A DNA stretch of 64,000 nt, taken from positions 1,240,001 to 1,304,000 of the forward strand of contig NZ_CP035495.1 in the NCBI RefSeq assembly GCF_004135345.1, read 5' to 3'. Below the pieces are notes generated by a model. The model did not search any database and was not told the DNA's origin. It was given only the letters and a program-made list of their open reading frames with translations. The first letter of the stretch is position 1, and each line of letters opens with the position of its first letter. Of the stretch, positions 1-7,537 are shown piece after piece. The stretch is from Xylanimonas allomyrinae. GTDB taxonomy: Bacteria > Actinomycetota > Actinomycetes > Actinomycetales > Cellulomonadaceae. A program made the translations under genes and the position numbers.

Positions 1-819
1 TCGCGCGACCAGCGTGAGCGGTCCTGGGGCGACGCTGGCGCCGTCGAGCCAGGTCACGGGCTGGATGTTGCGCCCGGACGAGGTCAGGGCGAGCGCGGCG
101 CGTCCTGCGGTGACGTCGTCGAGTACGGTGAACGGCAGTTCGCCGGGTTCGGCCTCGCGCACGGGGAGCCCGTCCTCGGCGCCCCACTCCAGGAACAGTG
201 CGCGGGTGATGCCGGCGAGGCATCCGCTGGTGAGGGCGGGGGTGAGCAGTTCGCCGTCGCGTTCGACGACGACGTTGGATCCGGTTCCTTCGCACAGTTC
301 GCCGACGGTGTTGGCGAGCAGCGCCTCGTCGCCGCCTTGGGCGACGGCGTCCGCGAGCGCCACCACGTTTTCGGCGTAGGACGTGGTCTTGAGTCCGGCG
401 ACGGCGGAGCGTTCGTTGCGGACCCAGGGTGAGCGCACGGTGCGCGACTCGGGGCGCATGGTCGAGGTGGCGGCGGCGACGATCACGGTGGCGGGTGCGT
501 CGGCGCGGCCGGAGCCGAGGGGTCCGATGCCGGATGTGACGGTGAGGCGCAGGCGGCCGTCGATGGTTCCGGCGCGGGTGAGCACGGCGTCGATCCCGGT
601 GCGGATGCGTGTCTCGAGGTCGGGGGCGGGGTCGAGTCCGAGGCCGCGCAGGGAGCGGTCGAGGCGTCGCAGGTGCCGGGTGAGGGCGAAGACCTGCCCG
701 TCGACGAGGGTGCAGGTTTCGAAGGCGCCGTCTCCCACGGTGATTCCGTGGTCGACCGCGCTGAGTGCGCGCTCCGACTCTCCGACCAGTTTCCCGTCTA
801 CCCAGACGACCGTCTCCAT
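1..819 (-). CDS. pabC: Aminodeoxychorismate lyase-type class IV aminotransferase (partial)
   Basis: This is a PLP-dependent class IV aminotransferase. The frame is open from an ATG at 817-819 down to base 1, so the C-terminus lies outside the window. The visible 273 codons begin METVVWVDGKLV and carry the family signature in which the protein starts with a short strand followed by a glycine-rich DHGITVGDGAFET segment; the later NTVGELCEGTGSNV segment matches the cofactor phosphate-binding region. Branched-chain aminotransferases share the fold, but the gene lies 4 bases behind the DHFR-like gene and downstream of pabB, which favours 4-amino-4-deoxychorismate lyase making p-aminobenzoate for folate. 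Cytoplasmic. It would be co-transcribed with pabB. Confidence 0.8.
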   Translation of the reverse strand, partial: METVVWVDGKLVGESERALSAVDHGITVGDGAFETCTLVDGQVFALTRHLRRLDRSLRGLGLDPAPDLETRIRTGIDAVLTRAGTIDGRLRLTVTSGIGPLGSGRADAPATVIVAAATSTMRPESRTVRSPWVRNERSAVAGLKTTSYAENVVALADAVAQGGDEALLANTVGELCEGTGSNVVVERDGELLTPALTSGCLAGITRALFLEWGAEDGLPVREAEPGELPFTVLDDVTAGRAALALTSSGRNIQPVTWLDGASVAPGPLTLVAR

Positions 820-823
820 GCGG

Positions 824-1438
824 TCAGTCTGCCGGAACCTGTCGACGGCGGTAGACCAGGTGCGTGACCTCGGGTGTCCATCGGGCGCTGACGGCGGTCC
901 AGGAGCTGGGTCCGACGCTATCGAACACCCGTGTTCCGGTGCGGAGTCCGGCGACGGCGGGGACGACGTGCAGCCGCATCTCGTCGATCTCGCCGAGTGT
1001 CAGGTAGTGGTTGACGGTGGTTGCTCCTCCGGCGACGGCGACGCGTCCGCCGTGTGCGGCGTCGCGCGCCTGGGAGAGGGCCTGGGCTGGGCCTTCGGTG
1101 ACGAAGTGGAAGGTGGTGCCGGTCAGCTCGACGGGGTCGTGGGGGTGGTGGGTGAGCACGAACACGGGGGCGCGGTAGGGCGGTTCGTCGCCCCACCATC
1201 CGGTCCAGTCGTCGGGCCACGGGCCGTCGCTGCGTGGGGCGAACATGTTGCGGCCCATGATGTAGGCGTCGGCGCCGACGATGGCGTCATGTTCGGCCTG
1301 GTGGGCGTCGATGTGCGCCAGGTGCCACGCGTGGAGGGTGTCGGCGTCGATCTCGCCGAAGGGCCGTTCGAGCGTCTGCGTGGGGCCGGCGGAGTATCCG
1401 TCGAGGGTGACGGCGAGGTCGCAGGTGACGATGCTCAT
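824..1438 (-). CDS. Dihydrofolate reductase family protein (RibD C-terminal fold)
   Basis: A 204-residue protein of the DHFR/RibD C-terminal reductase superfamily, which uses NADPH to reduce pterin- or pyrimidine-like substrates. It begins MSIVTCDLAVTLDGYSAG, the usual first strand of this family; the motif AYIMGRNMF (around residues 57-65) and the glycine-rich VAVAGGATTVNHYL (around 132-145) form the expected NADPH pocket. It is wedged between pabB, whose stop overlaps its start by 4 bases, and pabC, 4 bases downstream. That position suggests a folate-related role, but the family is broad and often annotated only by fold. Substrate unknown. Confidence 0.8.
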   Translation of the reverse strand: MSIVTCDLAVTLDGYSAGPTQTLERPFGEIDADTLHAWHLAHIDAHQAEHDAIVGADAYIMGRNMFAPRSDGPWPDDWTGWWGDEPPYRAPVFVLTHHPHDPVELTGTTFHFVTEGPAQALSQARDAAHGGRVAVAGGATTVNHYLTLGEIDEMRLHVVPAVAGLRTGTRVFDSVGPSSWTAVSARWTPEVTHLVYRRRQVPAD

Positions 1439-2574
1439 GCCGGTTCCGACGACGTCGGCGGCGGCGAGTCATCGGGTGTGCTGGCCAGCGCGGTGAGCCG
1501 GGCGGCCTTGAGCTCGGTCTCGTGCCATTCGGCGTCTGGGTCGCTGCCCCAGGTGATGCCTGCGCCGGTGCCGAATCGCAGGGTGCCGCCGCCGGGGTCG
1601 CGCTCCCACCAGAAGGTGCGGATGCCGACGGCGAGCTCGGCGCGCCCGGCGTCGCCGTCGATCCATCCGACGGCCCCGCAGTAGGGGCCGCGGGGGACGG
1701 GTTCGAGCTGGCCGATGAGGCGTAGCGCGGAGCTCTTGGGCGCCCCGGACACGGACCCGGGCGGGAAGGTCGCGGCCAGCACGTCGCGCCACAGGTGGGG
1801 TGAGGCGGCGACGTCGGCGGTGAGCGTGCCGTGCACGCGGGTGACGAGGTGGACGAGGCCGGGGTGGTGCTCGACGGCGAGCAGGTCGGTGACCTCGATG
1901 CTGCCGGCGCGGCACACGCGCTGGAGGTCGTTGCGGACCAGGTCGGTGATCATGATGTTCTCGGCGCGGTCCTTGGCGGTGAGGCCGCCGGGGGTGCGGG
2001 CGGTGCCCTTGATGGGGCCGGAGGTCAGGCGGTCGCCGTCGAGGGTGAGGTACAGCTCGGGCGACGCGGAGACCACCCACACGGGGTCGATGCCGTGGCC
2101 TGCGGGGACGTGGACGGCGGCGGCGTGCGGTGCCGGGTTTCCTGCCGCGAGGACTGCGGCGAGCGCGGCGGCGTCGGGCTCGTCGCCGGTGTCGCTGACG
2201 GGCAGGGGTGCGGACAGCACGCGGCACACGTTGGCCTGGTAGACGTCGCCGTCGCGCACGTGCTCGCGCACGCGTGCGACGGCCTGCTGGTAGGCGTCGC
2301 GGTCCAGGGAGCTGCGCCACGTCCCGGCCTGCGGTCCGGTCCAGCGGGTGGGCCGCCGGTGGCGCGCATCGTCGTCGGCGACGTGGGCGAACCGCCAGGC
2401 CCGCGCGCGTCCGGGGCGTCCTGTCGCTCCCCCGCCGAGGTCGGCCTCGAAGTCGACGACGACGAACCACAGCCCGCCTCGCAGCCGTTCGGGCGCGACG
2501 GCGAGGTCTACGCACTCGACGGCTCCGGTGGCGACGCGGCCGGCGAACCGCGCCCAGGACGGGTTGTGGGGCAC
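1435..2574 (-). CDS. pabB: Aminodeoxychorismate synthase component I
   Basis: A 379-residue chorismate-binding enzyme. It converts chorismate and ammonia (supplied by a PabA glutaminase, not seen here) to 4-amino-4-deoxychorismate, the first committed step to p-aminobenzoate and folate. Visible motifs are SPELYL (171-176), IKGTARTP (188-195), ENIMITDLVRNDL (205-217) and PPGSVSGAPK. The lysine in PIKGT is the PabB-type residue; anthranilate synthases have PIAGT, so TrpE is unlikely. It is shorter than E. coli PabB (453 aa), mainly at the N-terminus. It heads a three-gene minus-strand operon, with a 4-base overlap into the DHFR-like gene. Confidence 0.88.
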   Translation of the reverse strand: MPHNPSWARFAGRVATGAVECVDLAVAPERLRGGLWFVVVDFEADLGGGATGRPGRARAWRFAHVADDDARHRRPTRWTGPQAGTWRSSLDRDAYQQAVARVREHVRDGDVYQANVCRVLSAPLPVSDTGDEPDAAALAAVLAAGNPAPHAAAVHVPAGHGIDPVWVVSASPELYLTLDGDRLTSGPIKGTARTPGGLTAKDRAENIMITDLVRNDLQRVCRAGSIEVTDLLAVEHHPGLVHLVTRVHGTLTADVAASPHLWRDVLAATFPPGSVSGAPKSSALRLIGQLEPVPRGPYCGAVGWIDGDAGRAELAVGIRTFWWERDPGGGTLRFGTGAGITWGSDPDAEWHETELKAARLTALASTPDDSPPPTSSEPA

Positions 2575-2688
2575 GGGTCGAACGCTACTGACCGCCGCTG
2601 ACTGGGGGCGATTGGACGATGTCGGCGAACGTCAACTAGTGTTTGGGACGCGCCGGACGCCGGGGACCTGTCCCCCACGCCCGGCCAT

Positions 2689-2761
2689 GCGGATGTGGCT
2701 CAGTTGGTAGAGCATCACCTTGCCAAGGTGAGGGTCGCGGGTTCGAGTCCCGTCATCCGCT
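2689..2761 (+). tRNA. tRNA-Gly(GCC)
   Basis: A complete cloverleaf can be folded. The acceptor stem pairs gcggatg (2689-2695) with catccgc (2754-2760), with discriminator T at 2761. The anticodon stem is cacct/aggtg, with a loop containing GCC at 2722-2724. The T-arm has the usual ggttcgagtcc. CCA is not encoded. It is the first of three closely spaced tRNA genes. Confidence 0.95.
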
Positions 2762-2802
2762 CGGAGGCCCACTCTCTGCACGCCAGGGAGAGCACGTCTC
2801 AA

Positions 2803-2873
2803 GGTGGGTTGGCCGAGAGGCGAGGCAGCGGCCTGCAAAGCCGTACACACGGGTTCGAATCCCGTACCCACCT
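2803..2873 (+). tRNA. tRNA-Cys(GCA)
   Basis: The acceptor stem pairs ggtgggt (2803-2809) with acccacc (2866-2872), and the discriminator is T at 2873, as expected for cysteine tRNAs. The anticodon stem gcggc/gccgt encloses the loop ctgcaaa, with anticodon GCA at 2835-2837. The T-loop gggttcgaatccc is canonical. CCA is not encoded. Confidence 0.95.
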
Positions 2874-2895
2874 CGCGTCCTGAGCGATCAGGCAC

Positions 2896-2970
2896 GGGCG
2901 ATTGGCGCAGCGGTAGCGCGCTTCCCTGACACGGAAGAGGTCACTGGTTCGATCCCAGTATCGCCCACCA
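2896..2970 (+). tRNA. tRNA-Val(GAC)
   Basis: The acceptor stem pairs gggcgat (2896-2902) with atcgccc (2960-2966), with discriminator A at 2967 followed by an encoded CCA (2968-2970). This makes it the only one of the three tRNAs in the cluster with CCA in the DNA. The anticodon stem cttcc/ggaag carries GAC at 2928-2930. Confidence 0.95.
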
Positions 2971-3075
2971 GCACGTAACGCCAGGTCAGAGGCCGTTCCG
3001 GGGAGATCCGGGGCGGCCTTCGCCATGTCCGCTCGCACCGGCCGCCGTGCGCCCGACGTGGGGCGCCGGGCCGGT

Positions 3076-3081
3076 TAGGCT
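3076..3081 (+). promoter_or_regulatory. Candidate -10 box for the small CDS at 3090
   Basis: TAGGCT fits the actinobacterial TANNNT -10 consensus and ends 8 bases before the GTG start at 3090, so the transcript would be leaderless or nearly so. No convincing -35 box is visible. Confidence 0.35.
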
Positions 3082-3089
3082 CTGCGACC

Positions 3090-3368
3090 GTGGCACCTCA
3101 CGAACCGGCGGTCTCCGCGAGCATGCACCGCGCTAAGGCGGCGGCCCGGGCGTCCCACGTCACCGTGGGCGACCTGCGCAGGCGTCCTGACGGCGGTGTC
3201 GAGATCGACTGCTCGTGCGGGATGGTGCTCACCAACGGACCCGAGTGGTCGCTCGACGAGCACATCCGGTTGCATCGGGCCGAGGCGCGCTACCTCGCCG
3301 TGAGCGAGGTGGCGCCGGCGGGGATGCCGCGCCTCATCCCTGTGGCGGCCGACCGCCGGCCGCGCTGA
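3090..3368 (+). CDS. Small protein of unknown function with a Cys/His cluster
   Basis: A 92-residue protein with a GTG start. I do not recognise a named family. The N-terminal half is basic and alanine-rich; the centre reads DCSCGMVLTNGPEW and is followed by HIRLH, so a CxC pair and an HxxxH pair lie about 20 residues apart, a spacing that could bind zinc. The C-terminus is a short hydrophobic and proline-bearing tail. It sits alone between the tRNA cluster and a convergent small gene. Support for coding comes from the candidate -10 box just upstream, the coherent Cys/His pattern and the filling of an otherwise empty interval. A competing frame on the other strand (3075-3275) has no such features. 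Confidence 0.55.
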   Translation: MAPHEPAVSASMHRAKAAARASHVTVGDLRRRPDGGVEIDCSCGMVLTNGPEWSLDEHIRLHRAEARYLAVSEVAPAGMPRLIPVAADRRPR

Positions 3369-3371
3369 GGC

Positions 3372-3617
3372 TCACAGCTCCTCGGGGTCGTCCCACGATG
3401 TGCCGCTCGAGTCTCCCTCGATCGGGTGCAGCTCGACGGCCGACAGCGATGTCGGCGCCTTGCTGGCGTCACCGCCGGCACGCGGGTCGGCGTCGGGGTC
3501 CGGCTCGGGCTGGCGCAGGGCGATCCGGCCCGCCGAGGCCAGCGACTCGTGCAGGAGCCGGCCCGCGTGGTGCTGTGTTTCGTCGCCCCCTGCGCGGGGG
3601 TCTGGCTGGGTGCTCAT
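3372..3617 (-). CDS. Small acidic hypothetical protein
   Basis: An 81-residue protein starting at the ATG at 3615-3617 (MSTQPDPRAGGDE). The composition is hydrophilic, rich in Asp, Glu, Pro and Gly, with a short helical stretch (GRLLHESLASAGRIAL, about residues 19-34) and an acidic C-terminus ending SWDDPEEL. The tripeptide-like unit PRAGGD occurs twice (about residues 7-12 and 45-50). It ends 3 bases from the stop of the convergent 3090-3368 gene. No membrane segment or known domain is visible and I cannot assign a function. A longer in-frame start at 3686 is possible but would overlap the promoter region of glgX. Confidence 0.5.
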   Translation of the reverse strand: MSTQPDPRAGGDETQHHAGRLLHESLASAGRIALRQPEPDPDADPRAGGDASKAPTSLSAVELHPIEGDSSGTSWDDPEEL

Positions 3618-3715
3618 GCACCCATTCTGTTCCACGCAGGCGTGTGACGTGGCAGGCGCGGCGCACTGCCTGCGCCTGCGCGACATCGGCCGGGCCGTCT
3701 GTGAGGATCGACGAC

Positions 3716-5905
3716 ATGCAGACCTGGCCAGGACGCCCCTACCCGCTCGGCGCGACCTTCGACGGCACGGGCACGAACTTCGCCCTGTTCTCGTCGGTCG
3801 CCGATCGCGTCGAGCTGTGCCTCCTGTCCGACGACGGGGCCGAGCAGCGCGTCGACCTGCGGGAGGTCGACGCGCACGTGTTCCACGTGTTCCTGCCCGG
3901 CGTCGGCCCGGGGACCCGCTACGGGTACCGGGTCCACGGTCCGTGGGAGCCGGCGTCGGGCCACCGGTGCGACCCCACCAAGCTGCTGCTCGACCCCTAC
4001 GCCCGAGCGATCGACGGGCAGGCCGACGGCGACCAGTCGCTGTTCTCCTACCCGTTCTCGGACACGTCGGCGGCCGTGACCGGCAAGGCGCCGACGGGCA
4101 CCGACTCGGCTCCGCACACGCTGACCTCCGTCGTCGTCAACCCGTTCTTCGACTGGGGCCACGACCGGCCGCCGCAGATCGACTACCACGACACGGTGCT
4201 CTACGAGGCGCACGTCAAAGGCATGAGCATGCGCCACCCCGACGTCCCGCCGGAGATGCGCGGCACCTACGCGGGCATGGGGCACCCCGCGGTGATCGAC
4301 CACCTGCGGCGCCTGGGCGTCACCGCCGTCGAGCTGATGCCCGTGCACCAGTTCGTGCAGGACGCGACGCTGCAAGCGCGGGGGCTGGCGAACTACTGGG
4401 GCTACAACACCATCGGGTTCTTCGCCCCGCACAACGGGTACGCCTCCTACGGCACGCGCGGCGAGCAGGTGCTGGAGTTCAAGGCCATGGTCAAGGCGCT
4501 GCACGAGGCCGGCATCGAGGTCATCCTCGACGTCGTCTACAACCACACCGCCGAGGGCAACCACCTGGGGCCGACGCTCAGCTTCAAGGGCATCGACAAC
4601 GCGGCCTACTACCGCCTGGTCGACGACGACGCCGCGCACTACTTCGACACCACGGGCACCGGCAACTCGCTGCTCATGCGCTCGCCGGCGGTGCTCCAGC
4701 TCATCATGGACTCGCTGCGCTACTGGACCACGGAGATGCACGTCGACGGGTTCCGGTTCGACCTCGCGGCGACGCTGGCCCGGCAGTTCCACGAGGTCGA
4801 CCGGCTGAGCGCGTTCTTCGACATCGTGCACCAGGACCCGGTGATCTCCCAGGTCAAGCTCATCGCGGAACCGTGGGACCTGGGCGACGGCGGCTACCAG
4901 GTGGGCGGGTTCCCACCCCTGTGGACGGAGTGGAACGGCCGCTACCGCGACACGGTGCGCGACTTCTGGCGGGGCGAGCCGGCCACGCTGCCCGAGTTCG
5001 CCAGCCGCCTGACCGGCAGCAGCGACCTGTACGAGCACACGGGCCGCAAGCCGATCGCGAGCATCAACTTCGTCGTCGCGCACGACGGGTTCACCCTCAA
5101 CGACCTCGTCGCCTACGACGACAAGCACAACGACGCCAACGGGGAGGGCGGCAAGGACGGCGAGAGCCACAACAGGTCGTGGAACTGCGGCGTCGAGGGC
5201 CCCACGACCGACCCGGAGATCCTGGCGCTGCGGGCGCGGCAGCGGCGCAACTTCCTGACCACGCTGCTGCTGAGCCAGGGCGTGCCCATGCTCGCGCACG
5301 GCGACGAGATGGGTCGCACGCAGGGCGGCAACAACAACGCCTACGCGCAGGACAACCCGACGACGTGGATGGACTGGGACCTCACGGAGGACGAGACCGA
5401 GCTGCTCGCCTTCACCCGGCGGCTCGTCCACCTGCGCCGCGAGCACCCCGTGCTGCACCGCCGCGGGTTCTTCGCCGGCACGGGGCTGGGTGCGACGTCG
5501 CCCGCCGCGGACGGCTCGGGCGACCTGCCCGAGATCGACTGGTTCGACCTGTCGGGCGAGCGCATGGACGGCACCGACTGGACCAACGGGTACGCCCGCT
5601 CCCTCATGGTCTTCCTCAACGGCGACGCGATGCCCGAGACCGACAGGCGCGGCGGCCCGCTCGTCGACGACGCGTTCCTGCTGCTGTTCAACGCGCACTC
5701 CGAGGCGCTGGACTTCGTGCTGCCGCCCAAGGCCTACGGGAGGCGGTGGAGCACCGTCCTGGCCACCGACGGCTCGACCCGCCGCGGCGCGGGCCACGCC
5801 GCGGGCACGCCGTTGCGGGTCGCCGGCCGCGCCGTGGTGGTCCTCACCCGACCCTCGCTGCGGCGTGCCGGGCACGCCCGCGGCCTGACCGGACGTGCCG
5901 TCTAG
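3716..5905 (+). CDS. glgX: Glycogen debranching enzyme GlgX (isoamylase type)
   Basis: A 729-residue GH13 isoamylase-type enzyme that hydrolyses alpha-1,6 branches of (limit-dextrin) glycogen in the cytoplasm. Order: N-terminal CBM48-like sandwich (about 1-150, with the GATFDGTGTNFALFS start), then a TIM barrel. Catalytic regions are intact: DVVYNHT (272-278), DGFRFD (344-349, nucleophile D349), the acid in EPWD (E385), and VAHDGF with H456 and D457. Length agrees with bacterial GlgX (about 650-720). The start ATG at 3716 gives a family-typical N-terminus; the frame stays open further upstream without recognisable sequence. The TreZ-like gene follows immediately, suggesting a shared alpha-glucan operon. 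Confidence 0.93.
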   Translation: MQTWPGRPYPLGATFDGTGTNFALFSSVADRVELCLLSDDGAEQRVDLREVDAHVFHVFLPGVGPGTRYGYRVHGPWEPASGHRCDPTKLLLDPYARAIDGQADGDQSLFSYPFSDTSAAVTGKAPTGTDSAPHTLTSVVVNPFFDWGHDRPPQIDYHDTVLYEAHVKGMSMRHPDVPPEMRGTYAGMGHPAVIDHLRRLGVTAVELMPVHQFVQDATLQARGLANYWGYNTIGFFAPHNGYASYGTRGEQVLEFKAMVKALHEAGIEVILDVVYNHTAEGNHLGPTLSFKGIDNAAYYRLVDDDAAHYFDTTGTGNSLLMRSPAVLQLIMDSLRYWTTEMHVDGFRFDLAATLARQFHEVDRLSAFFDIVHQDPVISQVKLIAEPWDLGDGGYQVGGFPPLWTEWNGRYRDTVRDFWRGEPATLPEFASRLTGSSDLYEHTGRKPIASINFVVAHDGFTLNDLVAYDDKHNDANGEGGKDGESHNRSWNCGVEGPTTDPEILALRARQRRNFLTTLLLSQGVPMLAHGDEMGRTQGGNNNAYAQDNPTTWMDWDLTEDETELLAFTRRLVHLRREHPVLHRRGFFAGTGLGATSPAADGSGDLPEIDWFDLSGERMDGTDWTNGYARSLMVFLNGDAMPETDRRGGPLVDDAFLLLFNAHSEALDFVLPPKAYGRRWSTVLATDGSTRRGAGHAAGTPLRVAGRAVVVLTRPSLRRAGHARGLTGRAV

Positions 5906-5906
5906 T

Positions 5907-7523
5907 GTGACCTCCGTCAGCACCGGCTCACCGCCGCCGCAACCGGGCCCGATGATCCCCTGGCCCGGTCCGCGGCCTATCCTCTGGGCGCCGCACGCGC
6001 GGACGGTCGACGTCGTCACGCAGGGGTCCGGCGGACTCGTCGCGAGTCCGATGCGGCTGGTCGGGGCGCACCGGCCCGGGTACTGGGGCGCGGACCACGA
6101 GCTCGACGCGGGCACGACGTTCGGCTTCTCGATCGACGGCGGCCCGCCGCTGCCCGACCCGACCGGGACGTGGTTCCCCGACGGGATCCACGCGCTGTCG
6201 CGCGTGCTGCCGCCGCTGTCCGGCTGGAGAGACGACGGGTGGCGCCCGCCCCCGATCGACAACGGCGTGCTGCTGCACCTCGATGTCGCGGCCGCGACGC
6301 CCGGGGGCACCCTCGACGACGCCGCACGCCTCCTGCCCCACGTCGCCGCCCTCGGCGTGCAGGGCGTCGAGCTCGCCCCCCTGTGCGCGTACGACCCCGC
6401 AGCGGGCCCGGCTGCGGGCGTGCGGGCGTGCTCCGTCCACGAGCCGCTCGGCGGCACCCCTGCGCTCGCGCGGTTCGTCGACGCGGCGCACGCTGCCGGG
6501 CTCGCCGTCGTGCTGACCACGGCGCACCGCTGGGCCGTGGCGCCCTCGCTCGGGCTCGAGGCGTTCGGGCCGTATGCCGTCGCCGGGCGGCTCAACCTCG
6601 ACGAGTCGGGCAGCCGCGGGGTGCGGGACTTCCTGTTCGCCGACGCCGAGCACTGGTTCGGCCGGCTGCACGTCGACGGCCTGGCGCTCGACGTCGAGGC
6701 GCTCGCCGACAGGTCGGCGGTGCCCTACCTCGCCGAGCTCGCGAACGAGACGCTCGCGACGTCCCAGGAGCTCGGGCGGCAGCTCACGTTGTTCGTCGAC
6801 GGCCCGGGCCGCTCGGACCGTCTCACCGAGGCGCTCGGACGCCTGCTCGGCCGGGACGCGGCGCCCAGCGCGGCCGACGTGGAGCACCTGCGCCGTCTGA
6901 CCGGCTCGCTCACCCCTGCCGCCCGGCTGCCGCTGCGCGCCGACCGGTTCGTACGCAGGTCGCACCCCACGACGCGCCGCGCGGCATCGATCGTCGTCGG
7001 CGACCTCACCCGGCTGCCCGGGGCGCGCCGGGCCATGCCGTGGGTGCCGCCGGGCGAGCGGCACTCCCCCGGCGATCTGGACGCGCGCGCGACGACGCTC
7101 GCGTTCGCGATGCTCGCGGGCACCCCGCTCGTGCTGGACACCGACCACGCCCCCGTCGGCGACGGCTCGCCGGACGCTCGGCGCCTGCGTGCTTGGTGCG
7201 CCGAGCTCGCGGGCCTGCGCGGCGAGGCCACCGCGCAGCTCGACCTCGCGCTCGACCTGCGCGTCGCCGGCTCGACGCTCGCCGTGCGGCGCGGGCGCCA
7301 TGCCGTCGTGCTCGCCTGGGGCGACGACGAGGCGCACGTACCCGTGGCCGCGCTGCTGGCCGGCCCGCCGAGCGCGTGGGACCTGGCGGCCGCCTGGGCG
7401 CCCGGCACGACGCTCGACGCCGGCACGCTGCATCTTCACCCGCGCACGACGGCGGTGCTGCGCGCGCGTGTGCCGCGACCTGGGGTTACGCTCACGCACC
7501 AGGCGGCATCAGCGCCACGGTGA
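5907..7523 (+). CDS. TreZ-like GH13 protein with lost catalytic motifs
   Basis: A protein of about 538 residues that follows malto-oligosyltrehalose trehalohydrolase (TreZ) from end to end. It has an N-terminal LWAPHARTVDV strand (CBM48 type), then LPDP...FPDGIHALSRV, a barrel start resembling TreZ's HVGTFTPEGTF (here HLDVAAATPGGTL), VHEPLGG, and HVDGLALDVEALADRSAV. The catalytic landmarks have changed. The usual LDVVYNH strand reads LTTAHRW; DGLRLDA reads DGLALDV, losing the Arg; and the acid-bearing AES/AED strand reads FVDGPG, replacing Glu with Asp. It is therefore probably not an active hydrolase, and may bind glucan or partner GlgX or TreY. The start is uncertain: GTG at 5907 just after the glgX stop, or GTG at 5895 overlapping it. 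Confidence 0.75.
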   Translation: MTSVSTGSPPPQPGPMIPWPGPRPILWAPHARTVDVVTQGSGGLVASPMRLVGAHRPGYWGADHELDAGTTFGFSIDGGPPLPDPTGTWFPDGIHALSRVLPPLSGWRDDGWRPPPIDNGVLLHLDVAAATPGGTLDDAARLLPHVAALGVQGVELAPLCAYDPAAGPAAGVRACSVHEPLGGTPALARFVDAAHAAGLAVVLTTAHRWAVAPSLGLEAFGPYAVAGRLNLDESGSRGVRDFLFADAEHWFGRLHVDGLALDVEALADRSAVPYLAELANETLATSQELGRQLTLFVDGPGRSDRLTEALGRLLGRDAAPSAADVEHLRRLTGSLTPAARLPLRADRFVRRSHPTTRRAASIVVGDLTRLPGARRAMPWVPPGERHSPGDLDARATTLAFAMLAGTPLVLDTDHAPVGDGSPDARRLRAWCAELAGLRGEATAQLDLALDLRVAGSTLAVRRGRHAVVLAWGDDEAHVPVAALLAGPPSAWDLAAAWAPGTTLDAGTLHLHPRTTAVLRARVPRPGVTLTHQAASAPR

Positions 7524-7537
7524 AGAGCGAGGTCGCG

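Noticed and set aside
1435-2574. The chorismate-binding enzyme as anthranilate synthase TrpE.
   Set aside because: It has the PabB-type lysine (PIKGT) and neighbours pabC.
3614-6595. A 993-codon open frame on the minus strand opposite glgX and the TreZ-like gene.
   Set aside because: It is antisense to glgX, whose motifs are intact, and its translation is Arg/Val/Gly/His-rich with no domain. Such frames are expected where third codon positions are almost all G or C.
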